IMG/VR virus record: IMGVR_UViG_3300037010_001275
Span: 1-64,000 of that record
From: a virus
DNA length: 64,000 nucleotides
Direction: 5' to 3' (one strand)
Position numbers and translations under genes: made by a program. Positions 1 through 7,770 of this stretch are shown piece by piece (within the stretch, counting starts at the first letter, position 1; each line of letters opens with the position of its first letter). Below the pieces are notes generated by a model. That model did not search any database and was not told where the DNA came from. It was given only the letters and a program-made list of their open reading frames with translations.

Positions 1-69
1 GTGGTGCCTCCCTTCGCCACCCGCCGCGATAGCCCCTCTTGCGGAGCAGTAGAGGCAAACCCCTGAAAA

Positions 70-101
70 CCCCCACGGACTGTGCTCCCAGTCCGTGGGG
101 G
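70..101. terminator. perfect hairpin, likely terminator
   Basis: A 13-bp perfect stem (70-82 with 89-101) with a 6-base loop is followed on the plus strand by ATTTCTTTG. It probably ends a transcript entering from left of the window. No gene is visible in bases 1-69. Confidence 0.65.
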
Positions 102-129
102 ATTTCTTTGCAACGTCAAAAAAAAAACA

Positions 130-155
130 CCCCTACGACCGCAAAGTCGTAGGGG
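130..155. terminator. bidirectional rho-independent terminator
   Basis: Ten-base perfect stem (130-139 with 146-155), T-rich on the plus side and preceded by an A run that becomes a long U tract on the minus strand. It lies directly behind the minus-strand transglycosylase gene and most likely ends that transcript. Confidence 0.8.
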
Positions 156-178
156 TTTGTTTAGTCTCTTGCTTGTTG

Positions 179-850
179 TCAGTGAACGAAATTTTGTGTA
201 GATCTGTCCACTAGTTTAAAGTACTTGGCGTTCCTGCGTCCGGAGCGGTAAGCACTTTCCCCGAGATTGTACGCCATAATTGCAGCTCGCCTGCTCTTGA
301 GGCTCTCATACAACTCATGCAAGTAAGTCGCACCAATCCTGATATTCGTTTCAGGGTCGTACAGCGTCCCTCTCCAGATCCGTTCCTTGTGATGGTTACG
401 GTCGATCTGCATGAGGCCGAGGCAGGGGCCTAGCTTAGCCCTCGGGTTGAAGTCTGACTCAACCTCCATCACGCCGAGGATGTCCTTGGCGGTAGGGAAG
501 ACGGGGTCAGCGTATTTGGCCGCGAGAGCTGCAAGCATCCACGCATCATCCTCCTTTACATTCCGGTACGTCTTGGTAATGTACTGAGCGTTGATGGTGG
601 CTGACTCGATCTCGTCAGGTCGTTCCTTGGGCTTCTTCGCGACGGATGGCGCCGCTGTTAGAGTGACGGCTATAATGGCGACAGCTCGATGGGCAACAAT
701 CTTCTTAGCCTTAGTGGACTGTTTTACCTTGGCCTTGGAGATAGCTACGTGGGTAGTCGGCTTCGATGTCTTCGGTTTGGCGTAGGCTTCCCCGATGGAC
801 GTGAAGCAAATGGATATCGCAAGCGTAACGAACGCTATAAAGTTCTTCAT
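179..850 (-). CDS. secreted lytic transglycosylase (SLT family)
   Basis: Predicted peptidoglycan lytic transglycosylase of 223 aa. The N-terminus is a signal peptide ending in an A-Y-A type cleavage site (residues 1-24), then a Lys/Ala-rich linker, then an SLT domain (about 105-215). The catalytic Glu is in the MEVES motif (E131), followed by the family motifs GLMQI (145-149) and AYN (193-195). The start at 850 is chosen over an upstream ATG because AAGGAG lies 10 bases before it and the signal peptide begins there. It could be the exported endolysin or a wall-opening enzyme; the signal peptide favours action in the periplasm. It ends just before a strong terminator. Confidence 0.88.
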   Translation of the reverse strand: MKNFIAFVTLAISICFTSIGEAYAKPKTSKPTTHVAISKAKVKQSTKAKKIVAHRAVAIIAVTLTAAPSVAKKPKERPDEIESATINAQYITKTYRNVKEDDAWMLAALAAKYADPVFPTAKDILGVMEVESDFNPRAKLGPCLGLMQIDRNHHKERIWRGTLYDPETNIRIGATYLHELYESLKSRRAAIMAYNLGESAYRSGRRNAKYFKLVDRSTQNFVH

Positions 851-935
851 AGGGGGTCTCCTTATTGGGCGTTGCCCCGCCAGGATTGGCGGGGGTATTC
901 CCATTCATGAGATCTCTACGCGTGCTCAAAAGTGT

Positions 936-1700
936 TCAATGCACAGAGATCGATTGCAGGGCCTCCGCAGCTTTCCCCGGCTCCTTACCGAGAATAACTG
1001 CTACGGTCTGGTCCCTTTCTGCTCTCCTCCTGAAAGCAAGGGTTAACAACTTCGGCACGCCCATGGGCGAACCAACCTCATCAAAGTTCTCATCGAAGAA
1101 TCTTCGAAGTTCTTTATCATACGAGAGCTCCTCTCGCACAGTGTCAAATATCTCCGAGGCGGCCTCGATGACAGCGATATACGGATAGCTATCGTCCTTG
1201 GGTTGCTCCTTCATGTCCCGCTCGAATGCTTCGATATACTCCAACGTGGCCTTCTGTCGCGACATGAACGAAATGTCGAGCGCCAAATCACCTCGGGTCA
1301 CTCGGAACGTGTCATTTTTCATCACCATCACGCCATCAAGACCATGCAGATCATTGACAATCGTCTCTACAGCGGCCTGCACGGTCTCTGCCTTAGCCTC
1401 GGGGTCGATAGGGCGGGCGATGATGCCTGCCACGTCCGCGAACATCTCGGCAGCCACAAGAATCGGCAACCGATTGATAAATGGGATGCACTCCACGATC
1501 TTGCGGAATAGGACCGTGAAGTAAAGCGGAGACTCGGTTTGATCTACGAAGTAGATTTCACAGCAGTACTGCTTGCTGAATGTCTTCAATGCGTGCTCGA
1601 TCACCGTCGAAGCCTCGGTGGAGAACACCATGAAGTCAGTGCGCTCCAGTAAGTCGAAAAAACGGGTGGGCATTGAGCGCCTTTGTCTGATTCTTGTCAT
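936..1700 (-). CDS. hypothetical protein, 254 aa
   Basis: Not recognised. A mixed alpha/beta soluble protein with no signal peptide or obvious membrane segment. The start at 1700 follows GGAGG ten bases upstream; an in-frame ATG 20 codons earlier lacks such a site and runs into the terminator hairpin at 1748-1782. The C-terminal half is charged and probably helical. It is the last gene before the transglycosylase and is separated from the genes upstream by a terminator, so it is likely transcribed from its own promoter. Confidence 0.75.
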   Translation of the reverse strand: MTRIRQRRSMPTRFFDLLERTDFMVFSTEASTVIEHALKTFSKQYCCEIYFVDQTESPLYFTVLFRKIVECIPFINRLPILVAAEMFADVAGIIARPIDPEAKAETVQAAVETIVNDLHGLDGVMVMKNDTFRVTRGDLALDISFMSRQKATLEYIEAFERDMKEQPKDDSYPYIAVIEAASEIFDTVREELSYDKELRRFFDENFDEVGSPMGVPKLLTLAFRRRAERDQTVAVILGKEPGKAAEALQSISVH

Positions 1701-1726
1701 TACAATATATCCTCCACGCACTCTTA

Positions 1727-1871
1727 ATGAAACTCTACAAAAATGTTCCCTCTTCCCCAAAATTCGCGATCGGGGAAGAGGGGGCTTTGACCTTAAATGA
1801 CCATTTCCGCTAGAAGGTCAGAAGACTTCGTCGATGGATACCTACTTGCGGGTATTACAGCTGATGCCGGG
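1727..1871. repeat. direct repeat copy A (terminator plus ligase tail)
   Basis: About 120-145 bp closely matching 3705..3851. Shared parts are the block ATGAAACTCTAC, the CCTCTTCCCC/GGGGAAGAGG hairpin, and the reverse complement of the last codons of the DNA ligase gene (encoding VSIDEVF and stop). Similarity fades beyond about 1848. It looks like a segmental duplication of the ligase 3' end and its terminator. Confidence 0.8.
1748..1782. terminator. hairpin terminator (duplicated copy)
   Basis: Eleven-base perfect stem (1748-1758 with 1772-1782) with a 13-base loop. Unlike its twin at 3726, the plus-side poly-T has been replaced by GGCTTTGA, so it may be a weaker terminator. Confidence 0.6.
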
Positions 1872-1916
1872 TACTACGATATTTGCCGTCAGGTGCATCA
1901 TGTAATCATGCCCCAT
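1842..1916 (-). CDS. very small ORF, 24 aa, derived from a ligase C-terminus
   Basis: A 24-codon ORF starting with an excellent Shine-Dalgarno (AAAGGAGGT, 6 bases before ATG) and overlapping the end of the preceding gene. Its last residues (GISCNTRK) align with the LigA tail (GINRNSRK). The copy has TAG where ligase has a Lys codon; beyond that stop the frame still reads VSIDEVF. Either a tiny expressed peptide or the relic of a duplicated ligase end; the strong ribosome site argues that translation occurs. Confidence 0.4.
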   Translation of the reverse strand: MGHDYMMHLTANIVVPGISCNTRK

Positions 1917-2217
1917 AACGCACCTCCTTTCTAGTGTCGGGCCGGTCGAACAATTCCCCCTCCGGGTCATAGCCCTTCCAAACACCGCCGTCCTCTGGCA
2001 GACACTCGTTACCGACGATGCCCACCAACCACTCTCCATCAGCGTTGTCGGCACGCCCCGTGACCTCTCCGCCACAATGGTCACAGACCACCTTGGCGAT
2101 GTCGGTCATGAAGTCTGCGTATTTCTCCGTGGTGTCGAGTTGGTCGTGTAACAGTCGGCCAACAAGCAGCCTTGTCACGATCTCGGCAAGTTCGCCGTTG
2201 TTGATCTGCTTACTCAT
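1906..2217 (-). CDS. hypothetical protein, 103 aa
   Basis: Small acidic protein of unknown function with a single CDHC pair near the middle, so at most half a zinc site. Start at 2217 chosen for the GGAGG upstream; an earlier in-frame ATG would add a low-complexity stretch without a ribosome site. Its start overlaps the end of the 28-codon ORF before it and its end overlaps the 24-codon ORF after it, suggesting translational coupling of three small genes. Confidence 0.7.
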   Translation of the reverse strand: MSKQINNGELAEIVTRLLVGRLLHDQLDTTEKYADFMTDIAKVVCDHCGGEVTGRADNADGEWLVGIVGNECLPEDGGVWKGYDPEGELFDRPDTRKEVRYGA

Positions 2218-2296
2218 GGCAGGCCTCCTCCAGGAAGATGAGAAAGCGGTTGTGCTTCCTTTTGCTGCCGTATGGTTGTTGAAGCTGGATAGACAT
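2210..2296 (-). CDS. small ORF, 28 aa
   Basis: 28-codon basic peptide ending in LEEACHE, preceded by AAGGAG seven bases before ATG. Its stop overlaps the ATG of the next gene by a few bases, which is the usual arrangement of coupled phage genes. No family recognised. Support is limited to the ribosome site and the overlap. Confidence 0.4.
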   Translation of the reverse strand: MSIQLQQPYGSKRKHNRFLIFLEEACHE

Positions 2297-2390
2297 ATTT
2301 TTCTCCTTGTTGAAAATGGTTGAAATGAGAAGAAGTCACTGCCCGAAGGGCAAGAGACCCCTCCATAGGTTGGCGATTTATCGTCTGATG

Positions 2391-2729
2391 TTAGGCGCGT
2401 TCGTGCTTTGCAACCCACTTGTCCAGAAACTCAACCCAGGCATTGAAATCCCGCGCCAAGGCTTCAGGATTGTCGTGAAGCACACCCGTAGTTCCGTTCG
2501 GCAATATCTCTACCAAATACTTCTGGTATTTCGCCGGGCGGCAATTTGGACCAAGGAAAAAATCTACATATCCTGGATCAATGCACTCCCCCTTCTTTTC
2601 GGTAAGGGTCGCCAGAACTTCATCTTCTGGCCCATACAGCTTCAACAGCAAAGGCTTATTACCTCCGCCTAACTCGATCTGATGTAGCCCACGGGCTCCG
2701 AACCGCTTTGATGGTTTTCCTTCTCTCAT
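2391..2729 (-). CDS. hypothetical protein, 112 aa
   Basis: Unknown small soluble protein. The start at 2729 is preceded by AAGGAG eight bases upstream. No signal peptide, membrane segment or known motif; the C-terminus is a Trp-containing helix. It sits in a run of small minus-strand genes between the transglycosylase and ligase that look like accessory host-takeover genes, although nothing in the sequence shows such a role. Confidence 0.75.
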   Translation of the reverse strand: MREGKPSKRFGARGLHQIELGGGNKPLLLKLYGPEDEVLATLTEKKGECIDPGYVDFFLGPNCRPAKYQKYLVEILPNGTTGVLHDNPEALARDFNAWVEFLDKWVAKHERA

Positions 2730-2849
2730 TTTTTGATCTCCTTAAATATTTTGGTAATCAGGCGACAGGCGCACCAATCAGCATGCCGAAGATGACCTTA
2801 CCTTGACCTGCGCAGAAACACTCGCCCGAATCCGCTATGCTTCCTTGAA

Positions 2850-3500
2850 CTAGTCGTTCTCGCAATCGTCTTCGTACCGCGCGATGAGACCATTCAAGTC
2901 ATCATTGTCTACGTAGAAGACTCTGTCACCAACACGACGAAAATAGGCGCTCTCCGTAGAAAGAACTGCCACCGACACTAGATTGGCAATATTAATGACA
3001 GCAGTCTCGACGCTGTAACTAGCGTGTTTCGGGTAAGCCTCAAACCAGAAGGTATCCTTCCTAACTTGCATGGAACCCCATCCGATACGAAATTCGTCTT
3101 CTCGGTTCCAGCGATCTACTATGTCAGAAGTCGTTATCAATATCGATCCATGCTCTTTGCAAAGACGGGAAAATCTAAGAAGACGTTCGATGAATTCTGG
3201 CGTTACTCTGATTTCCGCGTAATCAGGTCCCTCTCCGAACTCGTTGGTAGTCCGAGCTTCCACGACTAACGTAAACGGCTCAAAAGTCGGTACTTTCCGG
3301 ACTTCTATGCCTTCTGTAACATCACAGTTCCAACTACCTTCGTCATCAATCCCGTTTTCGCGGAGGTAAGTGACGAGATCACGTAGTAAGGTTTTTATTC
3401 CCATACCGGACGGCGCAACGATTTCATCGTCTGGAAATCCTACGTACCTATCCCGGATGGCGGTCGTAGCAGCTGTAAGAAGCTTTATACATTCACTCAT
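2850..3500 (-). CDS. hypothetical protein, 216 aa
   Basis: Unknown acidic protein. The start has GGAGA about 12 bases upstream. The sequence alternates helices and strands and lacks transmembrane segments. It is the first gene of the small-gene run. The 297-base gap upstream holds only the ligase terminator and the repeat copy B, so its promoter should lie in 3510-3700, but no clear motif was seen there. Confidence 0.75.
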   Translation of the reverse strand: MSECIKLLTAATTAIRDRYVGFPDDEIVAPSGMGIKTLLRDLVTYLRENGIDDEGSWNCDVTEGIEVRKVPTFEPFTLVVEARTTNEFGEGPDYAEIRVTPEFIERLLRFSRLCKEHGSILITTSDIVDRWNREDEFRIGWGSMQVRKDTFWFEAYPKHASYSVETAVINIANLVSVAVLSTESAYFRRVGDRVFYVDNDDLNGLIARYEDDCEND

Positions 3501-3704
3501 TTCTTTAGTTCTCCAATTTTTGAAAATCCTAGAACACTATACTCTTGCGGAAAATAGCGTCTCTCAAGGTGGGGTTCTGGATGATAACCGATTGTCGTCT
3601 TGATACTGTTTGTTTTAGCGCAAGTATAGCGTCGTTCCCATTGTAAATTGATCTACTTGTTTAGTAGGTCGACTTAATCATAGCTTTTACGTCATACTCC
3701 CTTT

Positions 3705-3851
3705 ATGAAACTCTACAAAATATTCCCTCTTCCCCAAAATTCATGATCGGGGAAGAGGTTTTTTTTTTGACCTAACAGCTATTTCCGCTAGAGAAGGTCA
3801 GAAGACTTCGTCGATGGATACCTTCTTACGGCTGTTACGGTTAATACCGAG
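3705..3851. repeat. direct repeat copy B (ligase 3' end and terminator)
   Basis: Partner of the repeat at 1727..1871 and the presumed parent copy, since here it contains the real end of ligA. The two copies are almost identical through the terminator and the last seven ligase codons and then diverge. Confidence 0.8.
3726..3758. terminator. hairpin terminator behind ligA
   Basis: Ten-base perfect stem (3726-3735 with 3749-3758), followed on the plus strand by ten T residues; on the minus strand it is followed by GAATATTTT. It lies directly downstream of ligA. Confidence 0.75.
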
Positions 3852-5864
3852 GATATCGATTGCCTGCTGCTCATCGATGATCTTCACGCCAAGCTCGGTA
3901 GCCTTTTGGTTCTTAATGGTACCGGATGACGTGTCATTGGTGATGAGGTAGTCGGTCTTGCGACTGATTGACGATGCCATCTTATGGCCGAGACGCTCGA
4001 TTGCTTCCTTGAACTCATCGCGTCCGTAGCCCTTCAGGTTCCCGGTGACGACGACCGTGTACTTCTGACCCTCGACCTGATTTTCCTTGAGCTCCTGTGA
4101 GAAGCTGCGTACCTTGACGCGAGCGCTGAACACCTTGAAGGTCTCCTCGATTAGCTCCTGGTAACGGAACAACACGTCCACGGTGGCCTGATCGACGCCG
4201 TCGATCGCAAGAAGCTTCTGCTCCAGTCGATTTGGCTTCTCTCCAACCAGAGTCTCGACAGAGACATGCTTAAGGATCAGCTTGGCGCGGCTGCGACCAA
4301 AGAGCGGAATGTTGAGCGAGCCGAGCAGCTCATAGTCATACACACCCTTCTCGGAGTAAAGCTTCTTATGAATGGCATCGACGATGATCTTCGCCGACGA
4401 CTTCCCGAAGCCATCCTCTTTAGCCAGACGATCAGAAAGCTCGTCGTCGAAGTCGAGGAACTGGTGAACGTACTCCACGTAGCCCTTATCGTATAGGGCT
4501 TTGATCGTATTGCGCTTAATCCCCTTGATTCCCATCTTCTCAATGAACTGCTGCAGGCGACCAATCTTGACAAGGTCGCAAGCATCGTTATCACAGAACA
4601 GGAAGACACTGTCATTCTTCAGTTTTTCACCACAGCACTCGCAGTAGGACGGCGGAACGAGTACGACATCCTCCTTACCGCGAGGATGTACGGTCGGAAG
4701 TTTCTCCACGTAGCCGAGGACGTCGTTGTTGAGGCTGAACAACATCCGATCGTTCTTCTGAAGATTCATCTCTTTGAAACGGCGGTAGTTGGCTAGCGAG
4801 ACATTTTGGTATGTCGCGCCATTCATCATTACCGGCTCGAGAACCGCCACAGGCGTGTAGGTCGCACTGTTGCCGTCGGTATACCATTCGACGTCCTTTA
4901 GGCGGGTTTCCTGCTCCATGTATGGAAGCTTGAAGGCGACGGCAAAGCACGGGCGATTGTCAGAATAACCGAGGTTCTCGCGGACGTCCTGATCAACAAT
5001 CTCAACGACGATGCCATCGATCATGTACGGCAAATCAAAGCGATTCTCAGCGATGCTCTTATATAGCTCCTCTAGCTCTTCAACAGACTCTACGACGTGC
5101 ATGTCAATCGAATCAAAGCAACTCTGGCTCTCAGCAAGATCGAGTAGCGCATCAATCTCTTGAATGCGAGTAACATGTTGGCCGGTGATGGCACGATACT
5201 TGAGTGGGATGAGCGTCAAATATTTCGCCATCGGAATACCATTTTCCTTAATGATCCCACCAATCGCCGACCGTGGATTCTTGTAGGATGTGCTGAACTC
5301 AGCATTCAACTTCTCAAGATTCTCCCAAGAAATCACTGCTTCAAAGCCGAAAGCAAAGTCCTCGATAGTCTCGCCATCGATTTGAGGTGGAACGAACTTA
5401 CCTTTGAAGATGCCACCCCAAGCGTTGCGGAAGTACCCGGTCAAGTCTTTGCCTATACCATCCTTGCCGCGAGTCAGCGCCGCCGAGAGGCGATTTTTCT
5501 TGAACTCAGCATTGACGCTGTGACCGTCGTACTTTAGCGAGACGTACAGCGGGGTCTTCCTCGACACCTTGTAGCCACGCCGCCGTAGCCAGTCCTTCAT
5601 TTGGTCGGTACTGACCACCTTGTCGAGAGTGCCAGCGAGATCGTCATAGCTGTGAGACAGCGTAACGGTGCTCGACACGTTTGGGGAGGCTCCGACCTCG
5701 AATCGCTTACCGCTGGCTTTCTCCCAAGCGTCCTTTAGGTCGTCAAAGTCTTGATCCGACATAAGCTTCGTGTCAGTATTGTAATACGCTTGAGCGGCGA
5801 GACGGAGCTTCTTCTCGACCTCTGCTAAATTGATCTTACCACCCTTGGTGGGCTTGAGCGACAT
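3798..5864 (-). CDS. ligA: NAD-dependent DNA ligase LigA
   Basis: Full-length bacterial-type ligase (688 aa; the family is usually about 670). It seals nicks using NAD+. Order of domains: N-terminal Ia helices (YYNTD...SDQDFDDL), adenylation domain with the nucleophile in KYDG (K111), OB fold, a Cys4 zinc finger (C-x2-C-x12-C-x4-C near residue 415), helix-hairpin-helix region, and a C-terminal BRCT domain (about 600-670, VVVTGNLKGYGRDEF). AGGAGG lies nine bases before the start. Phages more often carry ATP-dependent ligases; NAD-dependent ones are known in several giant phages. It is flanked by terminators on both sides, so probably a single-gene unit. Its 3' end has been duplicated at 1727. 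Confidence 0.96.
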   Translation of the reverse strand: MSLKPTKGGKINLAEVEKKLRLAAQAYYNTDTKLMSDQDFDDLKDAWEKASGKRFEVGASPNVSSTVTLSHSYDDLAGTLDKVVSTDQMKDWLRRRGYKVSRKTPLYVSLKYDGHSVNAEFKKNRLSAALTRGKDGIGKDLTGYFRNAWGGIFKGKFVPPQIDGETIEDFAFGFEAVISWENLEKLNAEFSTSYKNPRSAIGGIIKENGIPMAKYLTLIPLKYRAITGQHVTRIQEIDALLDLAESQSCFDSIDMHVVESVEELEELYKSIAENRFDLPYMIDGIVVEIVDQDVRENLGYSDNRPCFAVAFKLPYMEQETRLKDVEWYTDGNSATYTPVAVLEPVMMNGATYQNVSLANYRRFKEMNLQKNDRMLFSLNNDVLGYVEKLPTVHPRGKEDVVLVPPSYCECCGEKLKNDSVFLFCDNDACDLVKIGRLQQFIEKMGIKGIKRNTIKALYDKGYVEYVHQFLDFDDELSDRLAKEDGFGKSSAKIIVDAIHKKLYSEKGVYDYELLGSLNIPLFGRSRAKLILKHVSVETLVGEKPNRLEQKLLAIDGVDQATVDVLFRYQELIEETFKVFSARVKVRSFSQELKENQVEGQKYTVVVTGNLKGYGRDEFKEAIERLGHKMASSISRKTDYLITNDTSSGTIKNQKATELGVKIIDEQQAIDILGINRNSRKKVSIDEVF

Positions 5865-5891
5865 GGCACTTACCTCCTAAAAAGAAAAAGA

Positions 5892-5915
5892 AGTGGGCTG
5901 TCAAAGTAGCCCACT
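5892..5915 (-). terminator. terminator between the TerC-like gene and ligA
   Basis: Eight-base stem (AGTGGGCT with AGCCCACT). On the minus strand it is followed by CTTCTTTTTCTTTTT, a good U tract, directly before the ligase ribosome site. Confidence 0.7.
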
Positions 5916-6024
5916 AAGTTATGTTTGACTACACTTCAGCATGTGACGTATTGTCAGTACTGCAAACATGACGGCTATGAACCTAGTGATCTTGTAGGTC
6001 AGGTGGCCCACAGACACCGATGAC

Positions 6025-6615
6025 TTAGTGGATACACTCCAAATAGTTAGACAGAAGCGGATCGCTGATGATCATCTCTGCGCCGACCCACCCGAGCAGA
6101 CTAGCGCTAGCCCAGATGATAATTGGGAACATGTCCTTCAGCTTCATGATACCCTTATCGGCGAAAGCGACAGCTTGAATCGACAATACAAGACCGACAA
6201 AGGCATAAGCATCACTGTGACCACCAGCCGATTGTGCTGCTTCAGCGATAACGAGAACATTACTGAGACTCATCATGAAGTCCACAACAATGATGGTCTT
6301 CACCGCGCCCCAAATGTGGTGTATTGATCGAACCTTATTGTTCTCTGACAGCAGATTATAAGCGATCCAAAGAAGGTACGCACCGGCCACAAGCTTGACG
6401 GCAGTGATACCCATCAAGTAAGAATCAAAGAACGGCAAGATTGCACGGAGTAACATAGCCCCAAAAGTACCTAGCAAGACAACACGGATTCGCATGGAAT
6501 TGGGCAGGTTAGCGCAAGCAAGCATGATCACAGCAACATTTTCGACGCCAAGTATAATACTTATGCCAACGATTTTGAAGATGGCGGACCAGTCAATAGA
6601 TGAGAAGAATTCCAT
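6025..6615 (-). CDS. TerC-family integral membrane protein
   Basis: 196-aa polytopic membrane protein with about six or seven hydrophobic helices. Two repeated family motifs are visible: LGVENVAVIML near residue 22 and MMSLSNVLVIA near residue 100, which match the acidic/Asn motifs of TerC/YjbE-type proteins. Cellular members have been linked to metal (manganese) export and to secretion-coupled metalation; the phage role is unknown. The start at 6615 follows AAGGAA; an ATG 15 codons upstream would add a non-hydrophobic leader. It forms a unit with terminators on both sides. Confidence 0.8.
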   Translation of the reverse strand: MEFFSSIDWSAIFKIVGISIILGVENVAVIMLACANLPNSMRIRVVLLGTFGAMLLRAILPFFDSYLMGITAVKLVAGAYLLWIAYNLLSENNKVRSIHHIWGAVKTIIVVDFMMSLSNVLVIAEAAQSAGGHSDAYAFVGLVLSIQAVAFADKGIMKLKDMFPIIIWASASLLGWVGAEMIISDPLLSNYLECIH

Positions 6616-6640
6616 TTGATTTCCTTTGACAAAAAGTAGA

Positions 6641-6664
6641 CCCCATGAGAAGCCTCTCATGGGG
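6641..6664 (-). terminator. terminator behind the 95-aa gene
   Basis: Perfect ten-base stem (6641-6650 with 6655-6664), tetraloop, then TCTACTTTTTG on the minus strand. Confidence 0.75.
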
Positions 6665-6679
6665 ATTGTTGGTGTGCGC

Positions 6680-6967
6680 TTAGATTGAAGGTTGCTCAGC
6701 GGGAGTCTGCTCCTGACCGCTGTCCTTCTGCTCGACGATCGGCTTCGTAAAAGTTACCACGAAGTTGCGCGGATGGATCTCGAAGTCGCGGTCAGTGACA
6801 TCCAGCTGCTTGTGGAAAGTGATGCTGCTGTTCATGTGGAAATTCACGATGTCGATTTTGTCCGAGGTGACACCGAACTGCTTGGCGATCTTCTCGCGCA
6901 CAATAGTAGCGATTTCCTCTTGAGAAACGGAGACGGTTAGGGTCAAGGTTTCGACGAATTGAGGCAT
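6680..6967 (-). CDS. hypothetical protein, 95 aa
   Basis: Unknown. Beta-rich N-terminal part, with a Pro/Glu/Gln-rich acidic tail of about 20 residues that is probably disordered. AAAGGAA lies seven bases before the start. It follows the 245-aa gene by 11 bases and ends at a terminator, so the two are probably co-transcribed with the topoisomerase gene upstream. Confidence 0.75.
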   Translation of the reverse strand: MPQFVETLTLTVSVSQEEIATIVREKIAKQFGVTSDKIDIVNFHMNSSITFHKQLDVTDRDFEIHPRNFVVTFTKPIVEQKDSGQEQTPAEQPSI

Positions 6968-6978
6968 GTTGCTTTCCT

Positions 6979-7716
6979 TTAAGAATTAAAGTTTAGTGGG
7001 ATCTTGGTATTTACAGTGAATTGAATGCGGTCCTCGCGGTGATCGCGTTCCGAGCCCTTCTTGGGCTTGTGACGGTGCGAATTATCATGCTTCGGAACCT
7101 CGGCGCGAACATGGTTCTTCGGATGACGGTCCTCGCGACGGAGGCGCGGCGCAATATCGATATCCAACTCAGCCTTGATGTACTCGATTGCCAGCTTTGC
7201 GGCGTCCGGGTCGGATTCCGCGATGAGCATCTTAATCTTCTCAATCCGTTTCTCGAGAAGCAGATCCGAGTCGTTAAGGATCGCTATTACTTCATTGAGC
7301 CGAAGATACTGTTTGATTTGCAGCGTTATGTCTTCTTCGCTGCTCTCTTCGGTATTCGCCTTGGTTTCGGCATACTTCTCAGACTCGCTGCGCTCCCAGA
7401 CGATTTCGTGCATCCGATGCTCGTCATCCTGTAGCGAGACAGCCACGACCTCGTGTTCTTTGGTCATGGTGACGGCAATCGTTAGCTCGACGTCAGAGAA
7501 GTTCTCCTTGAGAAACTGCTCAGAGACTACCAACACGGTCGAACCATTCACGAGGACGTAGTCGCCGAATGTAATGCGCTGCTTGGTCTCGTTGACCATA
7601 AACTCGTCACCCTTGTACTTCTTGCATAGCTTCTTGAGAATATCATTTTCCCTCCAGTTCCAGGTAAATTGATGAGCTTCGAAAACGGACTGTAGATTCT
7701 TTGGGTAGACTTTCAC
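6979..7716 (-). CDS. hypothetical protein, 245 aa, GTG start
   Basis: Unknown. The start codon is GTG at 7716, supported by AAAAGGAG seven bases before it; no ATG has such a site. The N-terminal 110 residues look globular, the middle (about 120-180) is helical and acidic, and the last 60 residues are a His/Arg/Lys-rich tail (HRHKPKKGSERDHRED) that could bind nucleic acid. It lies directly downstream of the ParC-like gene, so a link to DNA handling is possible but not shown. Confidence 0.75.
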   Translation of the reverse strand: MKVYPKNLQSVFEAHQFTWNWRENDILKKLCKKYKGDEFMVNETKQRITFGDYVLVNGSTVLVVSEQFLKENFSDVELTIAVTMTKEHEVVAVSLQDDEHRMHEIVWERSESEKYAETKANTEESSEEDITLQIKQYLRLNEVIAILNDSDLLLEKRIEKIKMLIAESDPDAAKLAIEYIKAELDIDIAPRLRREDRHPKNHVRAEVPKHDNSHRHKPKKGSERDHREDRIQFTVNTKIPLNFNS

Positions 7717-7770
7717 TTTTCTCTCCTTTTACGGTAATTCAAGAGAGGACCGAAGCCCTCCCTTGGTTTC

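Noticed and set aside
5929-6017. Possible 25-30-codon minus-strand membrane peptide (KITRFIAVMFAVLTIRHML) behind the TerC-like gene
   Set aside because: Only GTG starts and no Shine-Dalgarno sequence; the hydrophobic stretch is suggestive but unsupported.
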